DNA of 64,000 nucleotides from NCBI RefSeq assembly GCF_002277815.1, contig NZ_NKJI01000002.1, forward strand, positions 1-64,000. Reading direction: 5' to 3'. The notes beneath the pieces were generated by a model that was not told the DNA's origin, did no database searches, and saw only the letters and a list, made by a program, of their open reading frames with translations. A program made the position numbers and the translations under genes. This document shows positions 18,697 through 28,357 of the stretch, piece after piece (position 1 is the stretch's first letter; each line of letters starts with the position of its first letter). The DNA is from Pseudomonas sp. ERMR1:02. Lineage in GTDB: Bacteria > Pseudomonadota > Gammaproteobacteria > Pseudomonadales > Pseudomonadaceae.

Positions 18697-20439
18697 TCAG
18701 AGGGTAGGGGCGTAGACTTTGCGACCCGCGAACCAGGTCTGCAGCACTTGGGTGTCGTGCAGGGCTTTGTTGTCGACGCTGAACACATCGCGGTCCAGCA
18801 CGATGAAGTCAGCCTGTTTACCCGCGCTCAGCGAGCCGATCTGTTTGTCCAGGCCAATGGTGCGGGCAGCATTGAGGGTGTAGGCATAGAACATGGTTTC
18901 GCGGTCGAGGCGTTCATCGGCATTGAGCACGCCCAGCGGTCCTTCACGGGTAATGGCCTGGGCCATGGCGTTCCAGGGGTTGGGCGAAGACACCGGCCAG
19001 TCGCTGGCCCCGGCGATGGTCGCGCCCTGTTTGAGCAACGAATGCGCCGGGTACTGGTAACGGAACGCCTGCGCGCTGACGTAAGGCTTGATCATGTCCG
19101 TGGTGTAGTCATCGGCGCTGGCCCACAGCAGTTGCATCGAGGCGATGACGTTGAGCGGTTTGAAGCGGGCGAATTCTTTCGGGTTGACCATCTGCAGGTG
19201 GGTGATGGAGTGAGTCACGCCGCTCTGCCGATCCTTGCGTGCCTGGGCAATGCCGTTCAACGATTCGCGTACGGCGCGGTCGCCGATGGCGTGGATGTGA
19301 ACCAGCCATCCCCGTTGATCGATGGCGCTGACCAGCTCACCAAAATGCTTCGGATCGATCAACAGTTCGCCTTGTTTATGCGAGTTGTTGTAGGGATCGA
19401 TCATCGCTGCACTCTGCGCCGGGTACTCAATCACCCCGTCGGCGAAAATCTTGATGCCCGGCAGGGTCAGGTTGGGGACGTTTTGAAATTGCTGGCGAAC
19501 CTTGTCCAAGGTGTCGAGATCGGCCGGGACGCTTTTCGGGTTGGCCACCAGCAGCGCGGCGACGTGAGCGGTCATGCCACCGCTTTCGGACAGGGCCTTG
19601 TACGCCGGCAGCACGCCGACGGTTTTCTCCGTGGGCTTGAGGGCGAACACCGGTTCGCCGGGCGCGGCGTTGGCGGCGGGATCCATCCACGCGGTGATGC
19701 CAAGGCTGTTGTTGTAGCTCACGGCGGTTTGCGCCGCTTTGAGCAACTCGGCGTCACTGCGTACCGGCATTTTCGAGGCGACCCGGTCCCAACCGGCGTC
19801 CACCAGAAAACCGTTGGGGCGGCCATCGGCGAGTCTACCAATGGTGTCTTTCTCGGCGTCCGGCAGTTTTTCCAGCAACGCCGTATCGACACCGGCACGC
19901 TTGAGCATCACGTCGTTGGCCCAGGCCGTGTGGTGGTCCATGCCGGTAAACACCACCGGCACGTCGGCCCATTCTCCGCTGTTGAATATCTTGCCCAGGG
20001 CTTCGGACTGCGCCCAGTAAGCCGAGCTCATGCCGGCCACGGTCAGGATGTCGCCATGCCGGGCCTTACCGTCGTCACGCCAGCCACGCAGGCGTTTTTC
20101 CAGCTCATCAAGGTCGACGAGCTCGTTATCCATGTTGGCCGCGACCATCTCCAATCCCCCAAAAATAGCGTGGGAATGGCTGTCGATCAGGCCAGGCATT
20201 ATGGTCTTGCCGCCCAGATCGATGACCTGGGTTCCCGACTCGATCAATGCCTTGATCTGCGCATCGCTGCCGACTTGCAGCACTTTTCCGTCCTGTATCG
20301 CCAGGGCCTGGACCTTGGGCTGGCTACGGTCGGCGGTGAAGATCTTGCCGTTTAACAACACCAGATCAGTGGCCGCCATGGCTTCCAACGAGGCAAAAGT
20401 CATGGCTGCCATCAATAGATTCGGGATGAATCTTTTCAT
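18697..20439 (-). CDS. Periplasmic amidohydrolase, YtcJ/ExoK type
   Basis: A 580-residue metal-dependent amidohydrolase. ATG 20439 follows CAAGGAAATATTCA and a signal peptide (MKRFIPNLLMAAMTFASLEA-MAA). Metal-site motifs are MPGLIDSHSHAIFGG (HxH), WLVHIHAIGDRAVRE and ATIAGASDWPVSS (final Asp), with the C-terminal composite-sheet segment SLSAGKQADFIVLDRD. It hydrolyses an amide or formamide of unknown identity in the periplasm. A divergent LysR gene begins 104 bp away and is its likely regulator; the TorF porin lies downstream. Confidence 0.9.
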   Translation of the reverse strand: MKRFIPNLLMAAMTFASLEAMAATDLVLLNGKIFTADRSQPKVQALAIQDGKVLQVGSDAQIKALIESGTQVIDLGGKTIMPGLIDSHSHAIFGGLEMVAANMDNELVDLDELEKRLRGWRDDGKARHGDILTVAGMSSAYWAQSEALGKIFNSGEWADVPVVFTGMDHHTAWANDVMLKRAGVDTALLEKLPDAEKDTIGRLADGRPNGFLVDAGWDRVASKMPVRSDAELLKAAQTAVSYNNSLGITAWMDPAANAAPGEPVFALKPTEKTVGVLPAYKALSESGGMTAHVAALLVANPKSVPADLDTLDKVRQQFQNVPNLTLPGIKIFADGVIEYPAQSAAMIDPYNNSHKQGELLIDPKHFGELVSAIDQRGWLVHIHAIGDRAVRESLNGIAQARKDRQSGVTHSITHLQMVNPKEFARFKPLNVIASMQLLWASADDYTTDMIKPYVSAQAFRYQYPAHSLLKQGATIAGASDWPVSSPNPWNAMAQAITREGPLGVLNADERLDRETMFYAYTLNAARTIGLDKQIGSLSAGKQADFIVLDRDVFSVDNKALHDTQVLQTWFAGRKVYAPTL

Positions 20440-20542
20440 TGAATATTTCCTTGTTATTACGTCTGATGGCCAGAATAGTGACTTGTCGCGACCCGCAGAA
20501 CGCCTCGCTCACGAAAAACGTTTTTGCCTGAATGGAAAAAGA

Positions 20543-21466
20543 ATGGACAAGTTGGGTGCACTGAAAATGTTCGTGGTCACGGCGCAACTGGGCAGTTTCA
20601 GCCGTGCCGCCGAGCAAATGGGCAAGACCCCGTCGGCTCTGACCAAAGCGGTCAATCACTTGGAGGCGGAGCTCGGCGCGCGCCTGTTCGAGCGCAGCAC
20701 CCGGCGGATTTCGCTGACGGAATCGGGGCGGCTTTACCTGGAAACCGCACGCCAGGTGTTGCAGCGGCTGGACGAAGCCGGCGAGGAAATCGAGCAGTTG
20801 CAACACGGTCTGCGCGGCAGCCTGAAAATCACCGCGCCGCTGGCCTATGGGCAGGCTTTTCTCGATCAGGTGTGTGGCGGTTTTCTCGAGCAATACCCGC
20901 AGATCAACCTGCAAGTGGACCTGTGCGACGAGTTCGTCAATCTGCTGGAAAGCGGCTACGACCTGGCTCTGCGTGAAGGTCATGACGACCTGCCGGGGCT
21001 GATCGCCCGTGTGGTCGGCAGCAATCGCCTGGCGCTGTGTGGCAGCCCGCAGTACCTGGCGCGCAAGGGGCTGCCGGTCACCCCGCAGACCCTCGATGAG
21101 CACGAATGGTTGCTGTATCACCATCCTTTGCTCAGCCGTGAGTTCTGGTGGGCCGAGCGCGACGGCCAGCGCCTGAGCCTGCCGCAGCCGCAGGCACCGC
21201 GCCTGCGCAGCGACAATTACGACTTGTTGCTGGCCAATGCCCTGGCCGGGCGCGGGCTGCTGCACACACCGCTGTGGAGTGCCGCCCCGTATCTGGCCGA
21301 CGGGCGGCTGGTGCAGGTGATGGCTGACTACGACATCGACCCGGACAGCTTTGGCCCGCATATTCTGGCGGTGTACCCCAGCCATCGACGGGCCACGGCC
21401 AAAGTGCTGGCCTTTATTGATTACATCGCAGAATTTCTGGCGTCTCGCGCCCTTTCTCCCTTGTAG
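20543..21466 (+). CDS. LysR-family transcriptional regulator
   Basis: A 307-residue LysR protein beginning at ATG 20543 (MDKLGALKMFVVTAQLGSFS). The helix-turn-helix continues in MGKTPSALTKAVNHLEAEL and the effector domain starts with RGSLKITAPLAYGQAFLDQV. It belongs to the CrgA/DmlR-like group, with C-terminal YPSHRRATAKVLAFIDYIAE. It is divergent from the secreted amidohydrolase gene, the classical LysR arrangement, so it probably controls that gene and the porin. Confidence 0.92.
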   Translation: MDKLGALKMFVVTAQLGSFSRAAEQMGKTPSALTKAVNHLEAELGARLFERSTRRISLTESGRLYLETARQVLQRLDEAGEEIEQLQHGLRGSLKITAPLAYGQAFLDQVCGGFLEQYPQINLQVDLCDEFVNLLESGYDLALREGHDDLPGLIARVVGSNRLALCGSPQYLARKGLPVTPQTLDEHEWLLYHHPLLSREFWWAERDGQRLSLPQPQAPRLRSDNYDLLLANALAGRGLLHTPLWSAAPYLADGRLVQVMADYDIDPDSFGPHILAVYPSHRRATAKVLAFIDYIAEFLASRALSPL

Positions 21467-21850
21467 ACGCCGCGTAGGAGCTATGTAAGAGCTGTTGTAG
21501 GAGCTGTTGTAGGAGCTGTCGAGTGAAACGAGGCTGCGAAGGCTGCGAAGGCTGCGTGTCAGGCGACGTATTTTTCGATGGTGTACATATCCATGCCTGC
21601 GGTAACGGCTGCTATTGGTTTCGCTTTTACAGCGAGTCACTTGGAGAAGCGCCAAGTAACCAAGCGCTCTTGCCCCTTTCGTTCGGTGCCTCGCCAGGGC
21701 TCGGCATGCCCTCGCTCCGGTCCTGCTCCGTGGGTCGCCGCCATCTGCCATCCCTGGCAGAGGGCGGCTAAACCGGCATCCATGCCGGTTTACCCACTGC
21801 GCAGAACCTCCACTCGGCCTCTCGATGTGGCAAGAAGATCAAGATAAAAA
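21467..21850. repeat. Non-coding repeat region: degenerate REP arms and a dispersed Pseudomonas repeat
   Basis: This gap between the LysR and lexA2 genes holds three clustered copies of GTAGGAGCTGTT-like REP fragments (21469-21520), then GGCTGCGAA three times (21533-21556). A 200-base segment follows whose text (GCTCGGCATGCCCTCGCTCC, then AAACCGGCATCCATGCCGG) resembles a repeat found many times in Pseudomonas genomes. Small frames over it (for example 82 codons from 21523) have repeat-like composition and I do not call them genes. The repeat identity is from memory. Confidence 0.5.
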
Positions 21851-21915
21851 GCCAGATCAAAAGCGCTCGAGGCGGCCTGACAGCCGACCTGATTTTGCGG
21901 ATGGACTCTGTCACC

Positions 21916-22018
21916 CGTAGGAGCCGGCTTGCTGGCGATGGAGGTCAACGATGACGTGGGCTGCCTGAATGCCTGGGGTGTCTGGGCGTTTTTTTCGCGA
22001 GCCGGCTCGCTCCTACAG
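21916..22018. repeat. REP pair
   Basis: CCGTAGGAGCCGGCTTGCTGG faces CGCGAGCCGGCTCGCTCCTA, with spacer motif GTCAACGATGACG. It ends 57 bases before the lexA2 operator. Confidence 0.85.
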
Positions 22019-22074
22019 GATTTTTGGCGCGTCCTACATCTTGTCTGTAAATCCTTGTAAGAAAAATCGCAAAA

Positions 22075-22090
22075 GAGTACAAATGTACTC
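22075..22090. promoter_or_regulatory. LexA2-type operator
   Basis: GAGTACAAATGTACTC is a perfect 16-base palindrome with core GTAC-N4-GTAC. Published work on P. putida LexA2 describes GTAC-N4-GTGC-like boxes in front of the same operon, so this is very probably its SOS operator. It overlaps the first possible start codon of lexA2 (ATG 22083) and would block both transcription and translation initiation. Confidence 0.88.
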
Positions 22091-22700
22091 CATGACGACT
22101 CTTACTCCCCGCCGTACCGCTATCCTGACCTTTATCCGTGATCGAATCGCGGAGCATGGTCAGTCCCCGAGCCTCGCTGAAATCAGCGAGGCGTTCGGCT
22201 TTGCCTCCCGTAGTGTGGCGCGCAAGCATGTGCTGGCGCTGACCGAAGCCGGGTTTATCGAAGTCAATGCGCATCAGGCCCGGGGCATTCGCCTGCTCGG
22301 GCAGCCGCCGCGCCCCGAGCTGCTGGACATCCCGGTGCTCGGTCGGGTGGCGGCCGGGGCGCCGATCGGTGCCGATGCCGAAATCCATAGCCGCTTGCTG
22401 CTCGACCCGTCGATGTTCTCCCGGTTGCCGGACTACATGCTGCGGGTTCGCGGCGACTCGATGATCGAGGACGGCATTCTCGACGGTGATCTGGTGGGCG
22501 TGCACCGCAACCCCGAGGCGCTCAACGGCCAGATCGTCGTGGCGCGGCTCGACGGCGAAGTCACCATCAAGCGCTTTGAGCGGGTCGGCGATACGGTTCG
22601 CCTGTTGCCGCGCAACCCGGCCTATCAGCCGATCATCGTCGAAGCCGACCGGGACCTGGCCATCGAAGGGGTGTTCTGCGGTCTGGTGAGGCAAGGCTGA
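22083..22700 (+). CDS. lexA2: LexA2 SOS repressor
   Basis: A 205-residue LexA-type repressor with autoprotease. The N-terminal winged helix is RRTAILTFIRDRIAEHGQSP and ASRSVARKHVLALTEAGFIE. The cleavage site is the Ala-Gly of RVAAGAPIGAD, the catalytic Ser is in RGDSMIEDGI and the Lys in GEVTIKRFERV. It represses the imuA-imuB-dnaE2 genes that follow by overlapping frames; RecA-stimulated self-cleavage would release them. Two starts are possible (22083, or 22092 giving MTTLTPRR). I prefer the first because of the AAAAGAG placed five bases upstream. Confidence 0.93.
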   Translation: MYSMTTLTPRRTAILTFIRDRIAEHGQSPSLAEISEAFGFASRSVARKHVLALTEAGFIEVNAHQARGIRLLGQPPRPELLDIPVLGRVAAGAPIGADAEIHSRLLLDPSMFSRLPDYMLRVRGDSMIEDGILDGDLVGVHRNPEALNGQIVVARLDGEVTIKRFERVGDTVRLLPRNPAYQPIIVEADRDLAIEGVFCGLVRQG

Positions 22701-23317
22701 TGGGTGCCGTCGTCGCGCTGGATACGCTGTTCAATGGCGGCCAGGTCTGGAAGGGCCGGCCTGCGCCGCCGGCCACCAGCCCGCAACCCACCGGGCATGC
22801 CGCGCTGGATGCGGCGCTGCCGACGGGAGGCTGGCCGGAAGCGGCATTGACCGAAATCCTCTTGGCCGGGCAGGGCGTGGGCGAGTTGCAACTGGTGTGG
22901 CCGGCGCTGGCGCGGCTGTCGGCGGCGGGGGAGCGCATCGTGCTGGTGGCACCGCCTTACGTGCCGTACCCCCAGGCCTGGCAGAGCGCCGGGGTCGATC
23001 TGCGCCAGTTGTCGATCATCCAGGCCAGCGAGCGCGATGCGCTGTGGGCGGCAGAGCAATGCCTGCGTTCGGGCAGTTGCGGTGCGGTGTTGTGCTGGCC
23101 GCACAAGGCCGATGACCGCGCCTTGCGCCGCTTGCAGGTGGCGGCGGAAACCGGCCAGACCCTGGCGTTTGCCTATCGCTCGCTCAGTGAAGCGGTGAAC
23201 CCTTCGCCAGCGGCCCTGCGCATCGCCATCGATGCCAAGCCTGCGCAATTGCGGGTCCTCAAGTGCCGGGGCGGTCTGGCCCGTTCGGCGCCGATTGCCT
23301 TCGCCGTGGGGCATTGA
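22700..23317 (+). CDS. imuA: ImuA, mutasome accessory protein
   Basis: A 205-residue RecA/SulA-like protein of the inducible mutagenesis operon. It begins in the stop codon of lexA2 (TGATG). Recognisable segments are HAALDAALPTGGWPEAALTE, VAPPYVPYPQAW and GAVLCWPHKADDRALRRLQV. The P-loop is degenerate, so ATP hydrolysis is doubtful. In related bacteria ImuA is needed with ImuB and DnaE2 for damage-induced mutagenesis. Confidence 0.93.
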   Translation: MGAVVALDTLFNGGQVWKGRPAPPATSPQPTGHAALDAALPTGGWPEAALTEILLAGQGVGELQLVWPALARLSAAGERIVLVAPPYVPYPQAWQSAGVDLRQLSIIQASERDALWAAEQCLRSGSCGAVLCWPHKADDRALRRLQVAAETGQTLAFAYRSLSEAVNPSPAALRIAIDAKPAQLRVLKCRGGLARSAPIAFAVGH

Positions 23318-23324
23318 GGTTGCC

Positions 23325-24740
23325 ATGCGCTGGGTCTGCATTCTGTTCCCGCAATTGGCGCTGGACGCGGTACTGCGTCAGCGCTCCGATCCCGACGAGC
23401 CACTGGTGCTGCTGACCGGCCCGGCCCAGCGCCGGGTGTTGCAGGCGGTCAATGGCCCGGCGCGAGCCCTGGGCCTGCGTCCCGGCCAGTCCATGAGCGC
23501 CGCCCAGGCCTTGAGCAAAGGCTTTGCCACGGCCGAGTACGACGTCGCCGAAATCGAACACTGGCAGCAGTTTCTCGCCGCGTGGGCCTATCGGTTCAGT
23601 TCCCAGGTCAGCGTGCATTACCCGCGGGCATTGGTGTTTGAAATCGAGTCCAGCCTGGGCCTGTTCGGCGCCTGGCCGCAATTCGAGGCGCGCTTGCGTA
23701 GCGAACTCGGCGAGCTGGGCTTTCGTCATCGCATTGTCGCCGCGCCCAACCCGGTGGCGGCGCGGATGCTCGCCAACGCTTATGACGGTCTGGTGGTGCC
23801 CGACGATCAAGCCTTGCAGCATCACCTCGGACAATTACCCATCGACCGGATCGGGCTGGAGGCCAATGTCGCCACGGCGTTGTCGCGCATGGGGCTGCGT
23901 ACCTTCAGTCAGGTGCAGGCGTTGCCCCGGCAGAGCTTGGCCCGGCGTTTCGAGGCCCAGGTGCTCAAGCATCTGGACGCTATGCTCGGGTTGCGGCGGC
24001 TGGCGCTGGCGTTCTATCTGCCGCCGGATCGCTTCGATGTGCGCATCGAGCTTAATTTCGATGTGCAATCGCACCAAGCGTTGCTGTTTCCGTTGCGCCG
24101 CTTGACCGGCGATCTGTCGGCGTTCCTCTGCGGCCGGGACAGCGGTGTGCAGCGCTTCGATCTGCACCTTGAACATGCAGGGCTGCCGGACACGCTGATC
24201 AAGGTCGGCCTGCTCAGTGCCGAGCGTGATCCTGCGATGCTTTTCGAACTGGCCCGGGGGCGGCTGGAACAGGTCCAGGTCGAGGCGCCGGTGCGTGGTT
24301 TTCGTCTGCGCGCCGAAGACTTGCCAAGCTTCGTACCGCAGTTTCAGGAGCTGTTCGACGACCGTCCGCAACAGTCCTTGCCCTGGGAGCAACTGCGCGA
24401 ACGCCTGCGCGCACGGCTGGGGGATGACGCGGTGCATGGCCTGCGCTTTCAAGCCGATCACCGACCTGAATGCGCGTGGCAGGCCAGTGCCGACAGCCGG
24501 CCCTGTGCGGTCTTCCCGGCTGTGAAGCGCCCGGGCTGGTTGTTGACTGAGCCGTTGGCCGTGCATCAGGGGTCGGCGCGCATTCTCATGGGGCCGGAGC
24601 GCATCGAATCGGGTTGGTGGGACGGCGACGACGTACGTCGCGATTACTACCTGATCGAAACCCGCGCCGGCCAGCAAGGCTGGGCCTGGCGTGCGGTCGG
24701 CGAGGACGGCCCGTTGTGGTTGCAGGGCTGGTTCGCATGA
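23325..24740 (+). CDS. imuB: ImuB, catalytically inactive Y-family polymerase-like protein
   Basis: A 471-residue Y-family polymerase homologue. The start is ATG 23325 ([16 protein letters not shown]). The acidic catalytic motif expected after the first strand (DxD type) is missing, as the family norm for ImuB. It serves as the adaptor linking the beta clamp and DnaE2. The little-finger-like region and the C-terminal DUF6504-like segment ([21 protein letters not shown], split) are present. Its stop overlaps the dnaE2 start by four bases. Confidence 0.93.
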   Translation: MRWVCILFPQLALDAVLRQRSDPDEPLVLLTGPAQRRVLQAVNGPARALGLRPGQSMSAAQALSKGFATAEYDVAEIEHWQQFLAAWAYRFSSQVSVHYPRALVFEIESSLGLFGAWPQFEARLRSELGELGFRHRIVAAPNPVAARMLANAYDGLVVPDDQALQHHLGQLPIDRIGLEANVATALSRMGLRTFSQVQALPRQSLARRFEAQVLKHLDAMLGLRRLALAFYLPPDRFDVRIELNFDVQSHQALLFPLRRLTGDLSAFLCGRDSGVQRFDLHLEHAGLPDTLIKVGLLSAERDPAMLFELARGRLEQVQVEAPVRGFRLRAEDLPSFVPQFQELFDDRPQQSLPWEQLRERLRARLGDDAVHGLRFQADHRPECAWQASADSRPCAVFPAVKRPGWLLTEPLAVHQGSARILMGPERIESGWWDGDDVRRDYYLIETRAGQQGWAWRAVGEDGPLWLQGWFA

Positions 24741-27700
24741 ACGCTGGATATGCCGAACTGCACTGCCTGACGAATTTCAGTTTCCAGCGCGGTGCCTCCA
24801 GCGCCCTTGAGCTGTTTCAACGGGCAAAAAAACAGGGCTATCAGGCGCTGGCGATCACTGACGAATGCACCCTGGCCGGTATCGTCCGTGCCTGGCAAGC
24901 GGCGAAGTCCGTGGAGCTGCCGCTGATCATCGGCAGCGAGATGCGCATCGAAAACGGCCCGAAACTGGTGCTGCTGGTGGAGAACCTCGAGGGTTACCAA
25001 ACTCTATGCCGACTGATCACCCGGGCCCGCCGCCGCACGCAGAAAGGCCATTATCAAATCCTGCGGGAAGACTTGCGCGAGCCACTGCCGGGGGTGCTGG
25101 TGTTGTGGGTGCCGGACGCGGTCGATGAATTCGAGCAGGGCCGCTGGCTGAAACAGGTTTTCGCCGAACGCCTGTGGCTGTCGGTGCAACTGCATCGTGG
25201 TCAGGACGACACCCGGCGCTTGAATGATCTGATGAGCCTGGCCAGGGAACTGCAGATTCCCGCAGTGGCCAGCGGCGATGTGCACATGCACGCGCGCGGT
25301 CGCCGTGCCTTGCAGGACACCATGACCGCGATCCGTCATCACCTGCCGGTGGCCGATGCCGGGTTGCGCCTGCACCCCAACGGCGAACGGCATCTGCGCG
25401 GCCTCGACGTCCTGTGCGAGCTCTATCCGCCAGCCTTGCTCGACGAAACGCTGGCCATTGCCCGGCGCTGCACTTTCGACCTCGGGCAATTGCGTTATCA
25501 GTATCCGCGGGAGCTGGTGCCCCAAGGACACAGCGCAGCGTCCTGGCTTAGAGAATTGACCGAACGTGGCGTTCGCCAGCGCTGGCCCGCAGGTGCGAGC
25601 GAGAAGGTGCGCGGGCTGATCGACAAGGAACTGGGGCTGATCGCCGAGCTGGGTTATGAAAGCTATTTCCTGACCGTGCAGGACATCGTCGCTTTCGCCC
25701 GGCGCGAGAAAATTCTCTGCCAGGGACGCGGCTCGGCGGCCAACTCGGCGGTGTGTTTCGCCTTGGGCATCACTGAGATCGATCCCGATCGAATGAACAT
25801 GCTGTTCGAGCGCTTTCTCTCAAAAGAACGCAACGAGCCGCCGGATATTGATGTCGATTTCGAGCACGAACGGCGTGAAGAAGTCCTGCAGTATGTGTTC
25901 CAGCGTTATGGCCGCACCCGTGCCGCGCTGACGGCAGTGGTCAGCAGTTACCACGGTGCCGGCGCGGTACGCGACGTGGCCAAGGCGCTGGGTTTGCCAC
26001 CGGATCAGGTCAATGCGTTGGCCGACTGCTGTGGGCACTGGAGTGATCAGGCTCCGCCAGTCGAACGCCTGCGTGAAGGTGGATTCGACCCGGACAGCCC
26101 GGTGTTGCGCAGGGTATTGAGTCTGACCCAACAGTTGATCGGTTTTCCCCGGCATCTGTCCCAGCACCCCGGTGGCTTCGTGATTTCCGAGCAGCCGCTG
26201 GACAGCCTCGTGCCGGTGGAAAATGCCGCCATGGCCGAACGCACCATCATCCAGTGGGACAAGGACGATCTGGACGCGGTCGGTCTGCTAAAGGTCGATA
26301 TCCTCGCATTGGGCATGCTCAGTGCTATTCGTCGTTGTTTTGATCTGTTGCGCCGTCATCGCCATCTGGATTTGAGTCTGGCGACGATCCCCTCTGAAGA
26401 CTCGCAAACCTACGACATGATTGGCCGCGCCGACACCATCGGCGTGTTCCAGATCGAATCCCGGGCACAAATGTCGATGCTGCCCAGGCTCAAGCCGCGT
26501 AAGTTCTATGATCTGGTGATCGAGGTGGCCATCGTTCGTCCGGGACCTATTCAGGGGGGGATGGTGCATCCCTATCTGCGGCGACGAAACAAGGAAGAAC
26601 TCGAAAGCTACCCCTCCGAAGAGTTGCGGGAGGTGTTGAAACGCACGCTCGGCGTGCCGCTGTTTCAGGAACAGGTGATGCAGATCGCCATCGTCGCCGC
26701 CGACTACAGCCCCGGTGAGGCCGATCAGTTGCGCCGTTCCATGGCGGCCTGGAAGCGTCACGGCGGGCTCGAGCCGCACAAGGAGCGGCTGGCCGCCGGC
26801 ATGAAGAAAAACGGTTATACCGCCGAATTTGCCGCGCAGATCTTCGAACAAATCAAAGGCTTCGGCAGCTACGGTTTTCCCGAGTCCCACGCCGCCAGTT
26901 TCGCCTTGCTGACGTACGCCAGTTGCTGGTTGAAATGCCACGAGCCGGCAGCCTTCGCCTGTGCGCTGATCAACAGTTGGCCCATGGGTTTCTACAGTCC
27001 GGACCAGATCCTGCAGGATGCGCGCCGGCATCATTTGCAGATTCGCCCGGTGGACGTGCGGGCCAGCGACTGGGATTGCAGCCTGGAGCCGATTGCCGGC
27101 GCACAACCGGCGATTCGCATGGGCATGCGAATGATCAAGGGATTTCGCGAGGACGATGCCCGGCGCATCGAGGCGGCGCGGTCCAGGGGTGCATTTGCCG
27201 ACATCGCCGACCTTGGCGAGCGCGCACGACTCGACGCCCGAGCTCAGGAGCAACTGGCCGATGCCGGCGCACTGAGGGGCATGGCCGGTGACCGTCATCG
27301 GGCGCGCTGGGAAGTGGCGGGGGTGCACAAACAGCTCGGCCTGTTTGCCGGCCTGCCCCGTCAGGAGGAGGGCGCGGTGGCGCTACCCAAACCCACCGTC
27401 GGCGAGGATTTGCTGGCCGACTACAACAGTCTCGGCACCACCCTCGGCCCTCATCCGCTGGCCTTGTTGCGCGGCGAGTTGAAAGCCCGGCGTTGTCGCA
27501 GTTCGAAAGAACTGCTGGAAGTCGAGCATGGACGGCCGGTGAGCGTTGCCGGACTGGTGACCGGTCGACAACGGCCGGGCACCGCCAGTGGCGTGACCTT
27601 CCTCACCCTGGAAGACGAGTTTGGCAACGTCAATGTGGTGGTCTGGCGCGACCTGGCCGAGCGACAGCGGCAGGTGCTGGTCGGCTCGCAGTTGCTCAAG

Positions 27701-27814
27701 GTCGATGGACGCTGGGAAAAGGAGGGCGAGGTGCGGCACTTGATTGCCGGGCGTTTGAGCGACCTGAGCCCCCTGTTAGATGGCATCAGCGTGCGCAGCC
27801 GGGACTTCCACTGA
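24737..27814 (+). CDS. dnaE2: DnaE2 error-prone polymerase III alpha subunit
   Basis: 1025 residues, the usual DnaE2 length (replicative DnaE is about 1170). The PHP domain opens with [19 protein letters not shown]. The polymerase core has [19 protein letters not shown], the catalytic aspartates in [31 protein letters not shown] and [20 protein letters not shown]. An OB-fold near the C-terminus includes [19 protein letters not shown]. It performs lesion bypass in the SOS response together with ImuA and ImuB. The reading frame is intact across 3 kb. Confidence 0.97.
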   Translation: MNAGYAELHCLTNFSFQRGASSALELFQRAKKQGYQALAITDECTLAGIVRAWQAAKSVELPLIIGSEMRIENGPKLVLLVENLEGYQTLCRLITRARRRTQKGHYQILREDLREPLPGVLVLWVPDAVDEFEQGRWLKQVFAERLWLSVQLHRGQDDTRRLNDLMSLARELQIPAVASGDVHMHARGRRALQDTMTAIRHHLPVADAGLRLHPNGERHLRGLDVLCELYPPALLDETLAIARRCTFDLGQLRYQYPRELVPQGHSAASWLRELTERGVRQRWPAGASEKVRGLIDKELGLIAELGYESYFLTVQDIVAFARREKILCQGRGSAANSAVCFALGITEIDPDRMNMLFERFLSKERNEPPDIDVDFEHERREEVLQYVFQRYGRTRAALTAVVSSYHGAGAVRDVAKALGLPPDQVNALADCCGHWSDQAPPVERLREGGFDPDSPVLRRVLSLTQQLIGFPRHLSQHPGGFVISEQPLDSLVPVENAAMAERTIIQWDKDDLDAVGLLKVDILALGMLSAIRRCFDLLRRHRHLDLSLATIPSEDSQTYDMIGRADTIGVFQIESRAQMSMLPRLKPRKFYDLVIEVAIVRPGPIQGGMVHPYLRRRNKEELESYPSEELREVLKRTLGVPLFQEQVMQIAIVAADYSPGEADQLRRSMAAWKRHGGLEPHKERLAAGMKKNGYTAEFAAQIFEQIKGFGSYGFPESHAASFALLTYASCWLKCHEPAAFACALINSWPMGFYSPDQILQDARRHHLQIRPVDVRASDWDCSLEPIAGAQPAIRMGMRMIKGFREDDARRIEAARSRGAFADIADLGERARLDARAQEQLADAGALRGMAGDRHRARWEVAGVHKQLGLFAGLPRQEEGAVALPKPTVGEDLLADYNSLGTTLGPHPLALLRGELKARRCRSSKELLEVEHGRPVSVAGLVTGRQRPGTASGVTFLTLEDEFGNVNVVVWRDLAERQRQVLVGSQLLKVDGRWEKEGEVRHLIAGRLSDLSPLLDGISVRSRDFH

Positions 27815-27827
27815 ACCAAACGGTCCC

Positions 27828-27929
27828 CTGTAGGAGCGAGCATGCTCGCGATGGACGACTGAACACCGCGGGGCGTCAGGCTGCCAGCGTTATCGTTGAC
27901 GTCCATCGCGAGCATGCTCGCTCCTACAG
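27828..27929. repeat. REP pair between dnaE2 and the flavin reductase remnant
   Basis: CTGTAGGAGCGAGCATGCTC and GAGCATGCTCGCTCCTACAG are complementary. The spacer contains GCGTTATCGTTGACG, the reversed form of the shared spacer motif. It separates two convergent genes. Confidence 0.88.
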
Positions 27930-27944
27930 GGGGGCGTGTGCAGG

Positions 27945-28345
27945 TCATTTTGGCCAAAACCGCTCCCCAACCCGCGGCGCATCCGTCCACGCCTGTAACG
28001 AGCGGGTCGGCAAATCGAAATAATCCCGCGTACGCGCATAGCCATGCCCACCCATCCGCCCGATCGCATCGAGCCCCAGTTGGTCGATGTACAGGGTTTT
28101 CGGGTCGATCAGCTCGTCTCGCACATGGGCCTGTCCTTGGGGCTCTGGTCACCGTAGTTTTCCACGCCCAGCGCAAGGATCGGCGGATCGGCCGAGAGCG
28201 CATTGAAAAAGCTGAACGGTGCGGCGTTGATCCGGCCTTCACCGTCGACGGTGGTGACCAGCGCTATCGGGCGTGGCACTACGCTGCCGATCAGAATCTT
28301 GTACTTGTCCCTTGGGCTCAGTTGGCTGAAGTCGAAGCTTTGCAT
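27945..28345 (-). pseudogene. Flavin reductase-family protein with internal deletion
   Basis: The N-terminus is a good FMN-binding flavin reductase ([55 protein letters not shown]). After PKD, at about 28120, the in-frame reading ends within a few codons. Immediately following, in another frame, comes a normal C-terminus, [20 protein letters not shown]... to GERFWPK at 27945. Normal proteins are about 200 residues; here roughly 60-70 residues of the middle are missing and the joint is out of frame. This is too large for the one-base errors seen elsewhere, so it is a real deletion or an assembly collapse. It is the last gene after two hydrolases and may originally have reduced flavin for a partner oxygenase. 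Confidence 0.78.
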
Positions 28346-28357
28346 GGGCAGAGTTCT

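Noticed and set aside
18655..20355. A 566-codon open frame on the plus strand opposite the secreted amidohydrolase
   Set aside because: It is the antisense shadow of a gene with signal peptide and metal motifs; its own composition has no domain features.
21467..21560. Short spaced repeats as a CRISPR array
   Set aside because: Repeats are REP fragments of unequal spacing without unique spacers and no cas genes are near.
21523..21771. An 82-codon frame in the repeat-rich gap before lexA2
   Set aside because: Its text matches a dispersed repeat style with no ribosome binding site; called a repeat, not a gene.
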